Shown: positions 33,276 through 41,275 of the stretch, piece after piece | Layout of the letters: each line of letters opens with the position of its first letter | Numbering within the stretch: position 1 is the first letter of the stretch | NCBI RefSeq assembly: GCF_007990545.2 | Contig: NZ_AP019829.2 | Span: 2,046,001 to 2,110,000 of the forward strand | Direction: 5' to 3' | DNA: 64,000 bases | Source: Leptotrichia wadei | GTDB lineage: Bacteria; Fusobacteriota; Fusobacteriia; Fusobacteriales; Leptotrichiaceae | Program-made: the position numbers and the translations under genes | The notes under the pieces: model-generated | Databases searched by the model: none | Told to the model about the DNA's origin: nothing | Seen by the model: the letters and a program-made list of their open reading frames with translations, nothing else

Positions 33276-33797
33276 AAAAATGGCTTGTTATAACAACGTA
33301 GAGGGGAGTTATAGCAAGCGATTCTAATAAGATTGGTGTGTAATTTTACATATCAATTATACCATATCACAGCAATTAAAACAATAAAAAGCCCCTATTT
33401 TTAAAAATGATAACAAATAAAAAATATTAAATACCATAACAAATTTTATAATTTTTGAATAAAAGGAAGTATATAAAAATGTAAGATTAATAAAATATTA
33501 AATAAAAATATATAAATAGAATTGGGTAAAATTTTTTTGTTTTCTTTATATAGTTATAATGGGATTGAATTTTACATTTTTAATCATTTTTCATTCAAAG
33601 ATATAGCCTATATAGCATAAATAAAGGCTTTGAATATGAAATAAACTATATAATTCTAAGGAAAAGGCTAATAAAAAGATGATAATGTTGATGTTTTATT
33701 GTTGAAAAAAATAAGAGATAATTTATTCAGGAAAATGATTGGGAGAATGCACGACAAATTTAACATTTTGATAAAGATTGGGTAGGAAGTGAAAAGA
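33276..33797. other. Non-coding region upstream of rep, candidate rolling-circle origin
   Basis: About 520 bases with no ORF. It starts with a strong hairpin (33283-33319) whose 13-base loop contains AACGTAGAGGGGA. The rest is AT-rich and includes small inverted repeats such as TATAGCC/TATATAGC near 33602-33617. In Rep_1-type plasmids the double-strand origin usually lies upstream of or within rep, so this is the natural place for it. Confidence 0.45.
33283..33319. repeat. Hairpin that may be the Rep nicking site
   Basis: Arms GCTTGTTATAAC (33283-33294) and GTTATAGCAAGC (33308-33319) pair at 11 of 12 positions, leaving a 13-base single-strand loop, the shape expected of an origin nicked by an HUH protein. 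No known nick sequence is matched. Confidence 0.45.
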
Positions 33798-34550
33798 ATG
33801 GAAAAAAAGGGGAATTATCCTAAGCGTTACAGATACACAGAAGCGGAAACAGATAGGATAATAGAGATATTAGAAATCATAGAAGAATACAGAAAAACAA
33901 ATGAAGTTGATGAAATAATGGAATGTATAAACAATGAACTTTTATACGGTTCAGGGGAAATAAATTATGTTACGAGATGTAAACGGCAAACGTGTCCATT
34001 ATGCAGGGAAAACAGAAAATATAAGACATATTTAAAATTAAAAGAAAAGGTAGCCAAACAAAATGGAATCCGCTATATATTGATGACATTTAACGGCAGG
34101 GAAATAGGAGATTTAACAAAACTAAGTGATGAAGTTGGGGAAAATAATAGCATAGTGGCACGGATTGTGAGAAAAAAGAGCATACAAGCGATAATGTTGG
34201 GGTATATAAAGATAGTTGAAATATCGTACAACAAATATTCAAAGCGATTATTGCCACATGTACATTTATTGTTAGCAGTTAAAGAGGACTTTAAAGAACA
34301 TTGGATCAGAAAAAAAGAGATAGACAAACTAGAAAAGACTTGGAAAAAATGGAAAAAGGAAACCATAACAAACGCTATTGATGTAAAAATAGTGAAAGAT
34401 ACTGAAAAAGATATTGATACAGTATTAAAGTACATAACGATAGTAAACAAAAAGCGTATAATGAATCTAAATGATATGGAAATAAGGGCCTTTTTTGAAA
34501 TGATAAACGAAAGAAAAAGGCTTTTTACAACTTCAGGGATATTCAAATAA
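33798..34550 (+). CDS. Rolling-circle replication initiator (Rep_1, pC194/pUB110 type)
   Basis: Rep nicks one strand at the origin and starts rolling-circle replication. The 250-residue protein shows the Rep_1 order: a Cys-rich start (Cys 61, 66 and 69 in VTRCKRQTCPLCRENR), LMTFNG near 96-101, the HUH motif LLPHVHLLLAV (His 154 and 156), then the nucleophile motif VLKYITIV with Tyr near 212. ATG 33798 is preferred. An in-frame GTG at 33789 sits directly against the AGGAA ribosome-binding site. It is followed by the integrase gene. The pairing of Rep with a tyrosine integrase implies that the element replicates as a circle after excision. Confidence 0.85.
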   Translation: MEKKGNYPKRYRYTEAETDRIIEILEIIEEYRKTNEVDEIMECINNELLYGSGEINYVTRCKRQTCPLCRENRKYKTYLKLKEKVAKQNGIRYILMTFNGREIGDLTKLSDEVGENNSIVARIVRKKSIQAIMLGYIKIVEISYNKYSKRLLPHVHLLLAVKEDFKEHWIRKKEIDKLEKTWKKWKKETITNAIDVKIVKDTEKDIDTVLKYITIVNKKRIMNLNDMEIRAFFEMINERKRLFTTSGIFK

Positions 34551-34666
34551 AAATAAACATAAGATATTACAAGTGATAAAAAATATATTGATTTATTAAA
34601 AGAATGATATTAAAATACAAAGGCAAGTAGTGCCTAATTAGTTAGATTTTTGGATTGGTGGGAAAT

Positions 34667-35737
34667 ATGAAAAGAAAAAAGAAAGCAAATAGGCAAGGGA
34701 GTGTAACAAAGACAAAGAAAAACAAGCCGTATTGGGTAAGGGTTACCGATCCAGCCACAGGGAAACGAAAATCGCTTGGAATGTATGCGACAAGGACAGA
34801 GGCACAGGAAATATTAAATAATTATTTGGTAAATCCTTATGAGATAGACAACAGCAAGATTATATTTAGCGAACTGTATAAACTGTTTATCAGCAACCAA
34901 AGGGAAATGGTAAAAAAAGCAACCCTTGACAGTTATAAGAACAGCTACAAAAGATGTGAGCCGTTACATAGCCTAGTATTCAGGGAAATAAAAGGCCCGC
35001 AAATGCAACAGGCTATAAACAACTTGAATACAAGTTCAGCGACAAAGCAAATAACGAAGAACTTTTTAACAACGTTATTTAACTATGGAATGGAACTTGA
35101 AATAATAACCGTAAATAGAGCCAAGTACATCAAAATACCTAAAGAATCAGTACAAAAGGAAAAAAATATATTTAGCAGTTATGAAATACAGAAACTATGG
35201 AATAATATTAGCACACAATGGGTTGACTATATTCTAATTATGATTTACACAGGAATGAGGATTGGGGAACTTGCTGGGCTAAAAAAAGAAAACGTTGACC
35301 TATTGCAAGGCTTCATAAATGGCGGGAACAAGACAGAGAAAGGAAAACACCGACAAATACCGATACACAAGGATATTTTCCAATTAATTAAAGGCTTGTA
35401 TGAGAAAAGCCCAACAGATTATTTGCTATACAACCAAAATTGGGTTTTTAAGAAAAAGGAAAAGGAAAATAAGCCGTTACGGATTAATTTTTTCCGTGAA
35501 CATTTTTACAAAACATTGGAATCTCTAGGAATGAACCACAAGCCACACGATTGCCGAAAGACCCTGAGCACTCTAATGAGCCGACAGCAATTAACAACAA
35601 CAGCCATAACGAATATATTAGGACACGAAAACATTGAAACCACGAACAAGTTTTATATTAAGACAGATAAGGAAAACTTAAAAGCTGAAATGAACAATAT
35701 AAAATTTTATTCGGATGAAAGCAATATGACAAATTAA
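34667..35737 (+). CDS. Tyrosine integrase of the element
   Basis: A site-specific recombinase of 356 residues that would integrate and excise the element. An N-terminal arm-binding domain (about 10-56, RQGSVTKTKKNKPYWVRV...SLGMYATRTEAQ) is followed by a core-binding SAM-like domain (about 65-155) and the catalytic domain. Active-site residues are in TGMRIGEL (Arg 198), GGNKTEKGKH (Lys 222), HDCRKT (His 294, Arg 297), LGHENIETTNKFY (His 320, Tyr 330). The ATG at 34667 follows GGTGGG. The right tandem GGTAACCAACG repeat starts 13 bases after its stop, and attR 139 bases after. Confidence 0.93.
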   Translation: MKRKKKANRQGSVTKTKKNKPYWVRVTDPATGKRKSLGMYATRTEAQEILNNYLVNPYEIDNSKIIFSELYKLFISNQREMVKKATLDSYKNSYKRCEPLHSLVFREIKGPQMQQAINNLNTSSATKQITKNFLTTLFNYGMELEIITVNRAKYIKIPKESVQKEKNIFSSYEIQKLWNNISTQWVDYILIMIYTGMRIGELAGLKKENVDLLQGFINGGNKTEKGKHRQIPIHKDIFQLIKGLYEKSPTDYLLYNQNWVFKKKEKENKPLRINFFREHFYKTLESLGMNHKPHDCRKTLSTLMSRQQLTTTAITNILGHENIETTNKFYIKTDKENLKAEMNNIKFYSDESNMTN

Positions 35738-35749
35738 CAGACTTGAAAA

Positions 35750-35772
35750 GGTAACCAACGGGTAACCAACGG
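35750..35772. repeat. Right tandem repeat (candidate integrase arm sites)
   Basis: Two copies of GGTAACCAACG followed by G, identical and in the same direction as 25394-25416, lying 103 bases inside attR. Confidence 0.7.
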
Positions 35773-35875
35773 AAATAATATAAAAAGTTTACCCCGCATA
35801 AACACTACGTTTAATAATTGGGTAATTGAAATGAGATAAACAAAGTGGAAACCGCTTCAAAGCACCGTAAATACT

Positions 35876-35921
35876 AAAAAAAATACGCCACCCTTGTGAT
35901 GACGTATTTAAAAAGGAGTTT
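35876..35921. repeat. attR core direct repeat
   Basis: Exact 46-base copy of 25290-25335. It marks the right boundary of the element. Chromosomal sequence resumes with a TGAAGAAAAAAG stretch. Confidence 0.85.
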
Positions 35922-36043
35922 TGAAGAAAAAAGTTTTCACTTTTTCTATTGGTCAAGTATTATTATACAGGAATATTCTTATAACAAAATTTTTATTTTC
36001 TTTGTTTTTTATTTGTATAATAAAAATAATAAAAATTAATTAA

Positions 36044-36091
36044 GCCCCATAAATACTAGAGTCATATGACTAAATATTACTGGGGCTTGAA
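36044..36091 (-). terminator. Terminator of the feo operon
   Basis: Arms AGCCCCA and TGGGGCT lie at the ends of a longer stem-loop that also contains GTCATATGAC. On the minus strand it runs into TTAATTAATTTTT. It lies just past the Cys-rich small gene. Confidence 0.75.
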
Positions 36092-36121
36092 AAAAATTAT
36101 AAAATTTTTTGAATTTTTTTG

Positions 36122-36292
36122 CTACTTAGCGTGATTTTCTTTATGTGGACTGCAAGTTGAACCAGTTGAACAATGACAGCAGTCTGTTCCACAAAGATTT
36201 TTATTTTTTTTATAGTCCTTGTATATTTTTCTAAATACTGCAAATACGATTGCAGCTGCAATTATAGCGATTATAACTGTTTTTATTATCAT
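36122..36292 (-). CDS. FeoB-associated Cys-rich membrane protein
   Basis: This 56-residue protein, translated by hand, has an N-terminal membrane helix (KTVIIAIIAAAIVFAVF) and a short cytoplasmic tail with the cluster CGTDCCHCSTGSTC, ending HKENHAK. This matches the small Cys-rich proteins often encoded after feoB, thought to help ferrous-iron uptake, possibly by handling iron at the membrane. GGAAG precedes the ATG. It starts 34 bases after the feoB stop and belongs to the feoA-feoB transcript. Confidence 0.85.
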   Translation of the reverse strand: MIIKTVIIAIIAAAIVFAVFRKIYKDYKKNKNLCGTDCCHCSTGSTCSPHKENHAK

Positions 36293-36326
36293 TTTCTGCA
36301 CTTCCTTTCAAAATTTTATTTCATAT

Positions 36327-38522
36327 CTATATAAATAGCCTTGCGATATTGAAGAATAAGGTTGATACTACATAAGGCAGAATTAACAGCATTGACACTT
36401 GAAATGCTAATAATTTCCATCCAAATTCTTGTTTTAAAGCTCCCATTGCTACGGCACATGGCACTACCAAAAGGACATACAGCATAAATGAGTATGCTCT
36501 TAGCTGACCATATTTGTCATTCCACAAGCTTCTAATTGCTGGAATGATGTTTCCACCTGCATCTTGGTCAAGCTCCTCCTGACTTTTCATTTCCAATGTC
36601 GCAATTTTGAAGGTTGCAATATGTCCTAATGATTTTACTGACTCTACTGCTGCTCCTCCCAATCCAACTACTTGATCTTTTAAATCTGATACAAAATTAT
36701 ATTCTTTTTTATCATCATCTCCTTGAGATAATAAAATTTGTCCTAAAAATCCAACTACTGTTTCTTTTGCAATAATACTTGGCACAATAGAAGCTACAGG
36801 TTCCCATCTGTCACCAAAACCAGTTGGCTTGAATACAGGCTGAACAACTTTTGCTGCTTGACCTATATATGAACTTTCAGCATCTCCTTTATTTGGGAAA
36901 TATTGGAAGAACCAGATAATTAACAGGATTCCTAAAACTATTGTAGTTGCTTTTTTTATGTAAGAAAAAGTTCTTGATCTCATATTGCTCCAGACAGCTT
37001 TTGCGCTTGGAAGTCTGTATGGCGGCAATTCTATAAGCAGCTCCGTATTATTTCCTTTAAAGTATTTAAATCTTTTTAATACAAAAGCTACTAAAAGGGC
37101 CATAAATACACCAAAAACATAGATTGAAACTACTACTAAAGCTGCATTTTTACTGAAAAACGCCGCTGCAAGCAATGAATAAACTGGCAGTCTTGCTCCA
37201 CATGACATGAATGTTGCGATAACCCCTGTCAATCTTCTTGTTTTTTCATCTTCCAATGTTCTTGTTGAATAAATTGCTGGAACTGTACATCCAAATCCGA
37301 TTAGCATTGGGATGAATGCTTTTCCTGAAAGTCCAACTTTTGTCATCATTTTATTTAAAATAAATGCAACACGAGCCATATATCCGCTTTCTTCAAGAAT
37401 TGCCATAAAGAAGTAAATAAAGAACATAAGTGGAACGAATGTCAATACTGAACCTACACCAGCCAAAATTCCATCAAGTATAAAGCTGCTTAACCAATCT
37501 GGCACTCCTTCGATGGCGTGACCTACATATTTTATGACAAAGTCACTGAAGAAACCATCAATCCAGTCGATGAACGGTGAACTTCCATCAAATACAATTA
37601 CGAAGACAGCATAAATTATAGCAAGAAATGCTATCCCACCGAAAAACTTATTCAAAAGAATTTTGTCAATTTTATCAGTTAATGCAAATTTATCTCCAGT
37701 CCCTCTTTTTAGGTTCATTGAGATAATTCCACGCACTATTCCGTATCTTTCTCTTGCCAAAGCATCTTGAGGTTCAAGTCCATAACGATTCTCAATATTT
37801 TTCTTTTCAGTTTCTCCAATATTTGAAACACTTACTCCAAATTCAGTTTTCACTCTTGCCGCTACATTAGTGTCATCTTCCAAGATTTTAATTGCTAACC
37901 ATTCTACTGGATATTTTTCCAAAACTTTTTCATAAGATTTATCATTTTCCAATTTATCCTTCAAACTTTTAATATTATCTTCGATTTCCTTTTCAAATGG
38001 CAATCTATGCTGTATTTTTTTATCTGAAGAATTTTTTTTGTAAAGTTCTACAGCTTTTTCCATAAGTTTGTCTACTCCAGCTCCAGATCTTCCACTTGTG
38101 AAAATAACTGGCACTCCCAATTGCTTTTCAAATTTTTCTATATCCAATTGATAGCCAATTCTTTTAAATTCATCTTCAAAGTTAAGTGCCATCACAACTG
38201 GAATATCAAGTTCCTTTAATAAAGCTGTCAAATAAATATTTTTTTCAAGCGATGTGGAATCTAGTACATTAATTATCACATCAACTTCTTCATCCAGCAA
38301 AAAATCTCTTGAAACTCTTTCTTCTGCCGTACTTATTGATAAATTGTAAATTCCTGGCAAATCAATTAATTTTACATCTTCATCTCCGACCTTAAAAAAT
38401 ACTTCTTTTTTTTCAATTGTTACTCCTGGCCAGTTCCCCATTTTTAAACTTGCATGTGAAATTTGATTAATTAAAGCGGTTTTCCCAACATTAGGATTTC
38501 CGACAAATGCCACATTTATCAT
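36327..38522 (-). CDS. feoB: Ferrous iron transport protein B
   Basis: FeoB is the inner-membrane Fe(II) transporter with an N-terminal G domain. The 731-residue protein has G1 GNPNVGKT (about 8-15), G3 DLPGIY (about 54-59), G4-like NFED (about 115-118) and G5-like SGRSGAG. About eight to ten membrane segments follow with two Gate regions, including GFGCTVPAIYSTRTLE with the conserved Cys that lines the ion path. Length is normal. Its start overlaps the feoA stop by 4 bases, so translation is coupled. A small Cys-rich partner gene follows. No confident Fur box was found. Confidence 0.96.
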   Translation of the reverse strand: MINVAFVGNPNVGKTALINQISHASLKMGNWPGVTIEKKEVFFKVGDEDVKLIDLPGIYNLSISTAEERVSRDFLLDEEVDVIINVLDSTSLEKNIYLTALLKELDIPVVMALNFEDEFKRIGYQLDIEKFEKQLGVPVIFTSGRSGAGVDKLMEKAVELYKKNSSDKKIQHRLPFEKEIEDNIKSLKDKLENDKSYEKVLEKYPVEWLAIKILEDDTNVAARVKTEFGVSVSNIGETEKKNIENRYGLEPQDALARERYGIVRGIISMNLKRGTGDKFALTDKIDKILLNKFFGGIAFLAIIYAVFVIVFDGSSPFIDWIDGFFSDFVIKYVGHAIEGVPDWLSSFILDGILAGVGSVLTFVPLMFFIYFFMAILEESGYMARVAFILNKMMTKVGLSGKAFIPMLIGFGCTVPAIYSTRTLEDEKTRRLTGVIATFMSCGARLPVYSLLAAAFFSKNAALVVVSIYVFGVFMALLVAFVLKRFKYFKGNNTELLIELPPYRLPSAKAVWSNMRSRTFSYIKKATTIVLGILLIIWFFQYFPNKGDAESSYIGQAAKVVQPVFKPTGFGDRWEPVASIVPSIIAKETVVGFLGQILLSQGDDDKKEYNFVSDLKDQVVGLGGAAVESVKSLGHIATFKIATLEMKSQEELDQDAGGNIIPAIRSLWNDKYGQLRAYSFMLYVLLVVPCAVAMGALKQEFGWKLLAFQVSMLLILPYVVSTLFFNIARLFI

Positions 38523-38737
38523 TTTACCACCTCAATTTGAATGTGATTTGCTAAATTTGTACTAATGACAATTTTAGTTTCAACTGTCTTTATAAGAACA
38601 TTCCCATTTGCAATATTTTCAATTGTACATGCATCTCCTCTACAAACTCCTAGACTTAATAATCGTGTGTCCAATTTTTTTTGATCAATGTCCTTTAACA
38701 AAAATTTGTCTCCGACTTTTCCTTCTACTAACGTCAT
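38519..38737 (-). CDS. feoA: Ferrous iron transport protein A
   Basis: FeoA is a small SH3-like cytoplasmic protein that helps FeoB. The 72 residues contain the family core: LKDIDQKKLDTRLLSLGVCRGD at about 18-39, then an IENIANGNVLIKTVETKIVIS beta region. GGAGATGTTCTGAC precedes the ATG. It overlaps feoB by 4 bases. The region upstream (38738-38990) is AT-rich and presumably holds the operon promoter. Confidence 0.93.
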   Translation of the reverse strand: MTLVEGKVGDKFLLKDIDQKKLDTRLLSLGVCRGDACTIENIANGNVLIKTVETKIVISTNLANHIQIEVVK

Positions 38738-38994
38738 GTCAGAACATCTCCTTCCATTTTATGCTTTATGCAATATTTATTTATTTTCGATTTACAAATA
38801 ACACTTTTATACCCAAACTAATAAAGAAATTTTCTTTATAATAAAGCACTTTATAATAATTACAAAAATGTAACAAATATTATGTTAATCGAATATTTTA
38901 ATTATCAAATTAATTTTATACCATTTTTAAAAATTATGCAAGTTTTTTTTCTAAATAATAAATTAAATATTAAAATTAATTTTAGTAAAATAAA

Positions 38995-39030
38995 AAAGAA
39001 ACCCTTAAATTAAAGTAGTTTCTTTTTTAT
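38995..39030 (-). terminator. Terminator after the chorismate-mutase-like gene
   Basis: AGAAAC and GTTTCTTTTTT arms flank an AT loop, with an A/T tract continuing on the minus strand, directly after the stop at 39034. Confidence 0.55.
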
Positions 39031-39033
39031 TAA

Positions 39034-39318
39034 CTATTTATTTTTTTCAAAAATTTTCATTTCTTCACCAATGAAATAATTTATCATATTCCTATAAATC
39101 AATTCCACAACATCTGGACTGCAATCATAAATTTTAGCCTTTTCCCTGACTTTTTTTATTATTTTCTCAATTCTATCAGCTGCTTTTACATCTGTTTTTG
39201 ACTTTTTAAAATAAGCAGCCTGTTTTACATAATCTGAACGCTGTGCAATTAATTTTATAATTTTATCATCTATGCTATCAATATTTTCTCTTACTTCTTC
39301 CAAATTATTACATTTCAT
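39034..39318 (-). CDS. Chorismate mutase-like (AroQ-type) small protein
   Basis: The 94-residue protein has the all-helical AroQ pattern: LEEVRENIDSIDDKIIKLIAQRSDYVKQAAYFKK at about 6-39, then a charged helix with DRIEKIIKKVREKA, and a last helix DVVELIYRNMINYFIGEEM. The Arg, Lys and Glu positions of the dimeric active site are largely present. It may convert chorismate to prephenate for Phe and Tyr. However, stand-alone AroQ proteins also occur as salicylate-type lyases or with unknown roles, and no other aromatic gene is close by. It starts 26 bases after the aminopeptidase stop codon. Confidence 0.8.
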   Translation of the reverse strand: MKCNNLEEVRENIDSIDDKIIKLIAQRSDYVKQAAYFKKSKTDVKAADRIEKIIKKVREKAKIYDCSPDVVELIYRNMINYFIGEEMKIFEKNK

Positions 39319-39343
39319 AATATTATCCCCAAAATTTTAAAAT

Positions 39344-40579
39344 TTAAAACGCCCAATTTCCTTTTCTAAATACAGGAATTCTTGTTCCGTCCTCTAAAAT
39401 TCCGTCAATATCCATTTCAGCGTCACCAATCATAAAGTCAACATGTGAAATTGATTGATTGATATGAGCTTCTTTTAATTCTTCTTCTGTCATTTTTGTT
39501 CCATCTTTTATTGTAGTTGGATATGCTGCCCCCAATGCTAAGTGATTTGAAGCATTTTCATCAAATAAAGTCTGATAATAAAGAAGTCCTGAATTTGAAA
39601 TAGGTGAATCATTTGGCACAAGAGCAACTTCTCCTATTCTTCTTGAACCTTCATCAGTGTCAAGCAACTGTTTCAAAATGTCGTAACCTTCTTCTGCTTC
39701 AAAATCTACAACTTTTCCATCTTTAAAAGTCAATTTGAAATTATCAATAATATTTCCTTGATACGAAAGTGGTTTTTTGTTAGAAACATAACCATCTACA
39801 CGATCTCTATCTCCAGCTGTAAACACTTCCTCTGTCGGCATATTAGGTAAGAAATCATCCCCTTTCGCATTCACGCTTCCAGCCGCTACCCAAATATGAT
39901 TTTCAGGAAGTCCAACTGTCAAATCAGTTCCTTTTGAAGTATAATGAAGTGCCACGAAATTTTTGCTATTCAAAAATTCAGCTTTTTCATTCAAATTATT
40001 TCTATGTTCTTCCCAAGCCTTAACTGGATCAGCTTTATCAACTCTTACAGTTTTCAATATTGCATCAAGCAATTTTTCCTGTGCAATATCAGTATCTGTT
40101 TCATCTGGAAATACAAGTTTTGCCCAGTCTGCCGAAGGATAACTTGCAATTGTCCAAGAGTTTACATCTGTCATGATGCAAGTTCTGTAATACTTGTAGG
40201 CTTCCCCTGCATTTTTTGTCAATGCTCCCAGTTTTTCAGCATCAATTCCTGCGAATAAGTTTGGAGAGCTGCTTAAAATGTGTATAAATACAACATTATT
40301 GTCAAGATAGTCATTTCTTTCGTCAATTGCCCATTGCGGGATATGTGAATAAACTTCTTTTGACTGATATTCAGCATGCAGTCTTGATAATTTGTCATCA
40401 GTCAATTTTACGTGAACATCACTTGCCCCAACTTGATAAGCTAATTCTGTAACATTGTAAACCAACGGCAAAGCATCAGTTGTACAATTTACCCAGACTT
40501 TCTGTCCTTTCTGTACATTTGCCCCAATTTTTACAATTACTTCTGCATACTTATTTAATTTTTCTTCAAAGTTGTTCAT
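39344..40579 (-). CDS. Aminopeptidase, M29 (AmpS/PepS) family
   Basis: A cytoplasmic metallo-aminopeptidase of 411 residues, the usual length for M29. It starts NNFEEKLNKYAEVIVKIGANVQKGQKVW. It has the NMPTEEVFTAGDRDRVDGYV block near 260-279, with the metal-binding Glu, and EEGYDILKQLLDTDEGSRRIGEVALV near 310-335. LALGAAYPT and INQSISHVDFMIG follow, with further His and Asp ligands near 360-395. It presumably recycles peptides from protein turnover or uptake. The gene lies upstream of the chorismate-mutase-like gene on the same strand. Confidence 0.92.
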   Translation of the reverse strand: MNNFEEKLNKYAEVIVKIGANVQKGQKVWVNCTTDALPLVYNVTELAYQVGASDVHVKLTDDKLSRLHAEYQSKEVYSHIPQWAIDERNDYLDNNVVFIHILSSSPNLFAGIDAEKLGALTKNAGEAYKYYRTCIMTDVNSWTIASYPSADWAKLVFPDETDTDIAQEKLLDAILKTVRVDKADPVKAWEEHRNNLNEKAEFLNSKNFVALHYTSKGTDLTVGLPENHIWVAAGSVNAKGDDFLPNMPTEEVFTAGDRDRVDGYVSNKKPLSYQGNIIDNFKLTFKDGKVVDFEAEEGYDILKQLLDTDEGSRRIGEVALVPNDSPISNSGLLYYQTLFDENASNHLALGAAYPTTIKDGTKMTEEELKEAHINQSISHVDFMIGDAEMDIDGILEDGTRIPVFRKGNWAF

Positions 40580-40608
40580 TTTTATTTGTTCCTTTCAAAT
40601 TAAAATTT

Positions 40609-41211
40609 TTAATCTTTATAATTAGGTTGATATCCAAATTCTAATGAGACCGTTCCATCTGTAAACTTGCTTTTATATTTTTTAGCAGGACTGTAGTATT
40701 CTCTTTTCAATTTTGGTGTTGTGGCAACATTTAATCCAAATGAAAATCTGTTTTTTTGAACTCCAATTCCCAAAGCAGCATATCCATTTAACGGCATAGC
40801 TTTTATTCTTCCGCTTCCACCATTTTTATCAGTCCATTTTACACTTCCGCCTGCAAGTGATGCACCAAACGAAAGTTTAGAATAGATTCCATTATCTGTT
40901 CCTGTTCCTATCATAAAATAAACTGGAATTGAAACTAAACTTCCTGAATTACTGTTTATATCTTTCCCTTTAACTTTTAAAGAATTGTATGTCAATCCCA
41001 TTCCAAGCCCCATTACAACATCATCATCAACTCCACCTTTTCCTTCAAGCGAGATTTTAATTCCGCTTCCTGTAACACCTTTGACAGGAGCATTTTTATC
41101 ATTATTGTTTTTTTGCTTACCATAAATAGGGCTTATGATAATTTCATTTCTTTCTCCATATGCCATAGTGAATGGTGTTAGCAACATAAACATTAAAAAT
41201 AATTTTTTCAT
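40609..41211 (-). CDS. Secreted beta-rich (outer-membrane barrel-like) protein, copy 1
   Basis: The 200-residue protein has a signal peptide (MKKLFLMFMLLTPFTMAYG) and a body of alternating beta strands with many Gly and aromatic residues (GLGMGLTYNSLKVKG, PVYFMIGTGTDNGIYSKLSFGASLAGG). It ends with an amphipathic strand, VSLEFGYQPNYKD. This suggests a small outer-membrane beta-barrel or surface protein. I do not recognise a family. It is about half identical by eye to the neighbour at 41276-41878, so the two arose by tandem duplication. Function is unknown. Confidence 0.8.
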   Translation of the reverse strand: MKKLFLMFMLLTPFTMAYGERNEIIISPIYGKQKNNNDKNAPVKGVTGSGIKISLEGKGGVDDDVVMGLGMGLTYNSLKVKGKDINSNSGSLVSIPVYFMIGTGTDNGIYSKLSFGASLAGGSVKWTDKNGGSGRIKAMPLNGYAALGIGVQKNRFSFGLNVATTPKLKREYYSPAKKYKSKFTDGTVSLEFGYQPNYKD

Positions 41212-41275
41212 TTTAAATTCTCCTTATTGTATAAATATTTAGTTTTTGAAAATTCCTAATTTTATAATTTTTTTA

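Larger units (their letters stand above)
25290..35921. mobile_element. Integrated 10.6-kb element with tyrosine integrase and rolling-circle Rep
   Basis: Two identical 46-bp direct repeats (25290-25335 and 35876-35921) flank this segment. The repeats lie 10,586 bases apart, which would be the size of an excised circle. Inside each repeat is a second direct repeat of tandem GGTAACCAACG units. The integrase gene (34667-35737) sits at the right end. Contents are a phage-type switch (repressor, two Cro-like genes, antirepressor), a Rep_1-type replication protein, many tiny genes, a Rha-like and a Com-like regulator and a DUF2335 pair. No capsid, terminase, lysis or conjugation gene is seen. It fits an integrative plasmid or phage-satellite-like element. 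Confidence 0.85.
35738..36121. other. attR region and spacer between integrase and the feo operon
   Basis: It contains the right arm-type repeat, attR, and a terminator for the minus-strand iron-transport genes. I see no gene. Confidence 0.6.

Noticed and set aside
25290-35921. Conjugative or mobilisable element with relaxase
   Set aside because: The only HUH protein matches plasmid Rep_1 order rather than a relaxase, and no coupling or mating-channel protein is present.
38738-39000. Fur box upstream of feoA
   Set aside because: Several AT-rich partial palindromes occur, but none close enough to a Fur consensus to claim.
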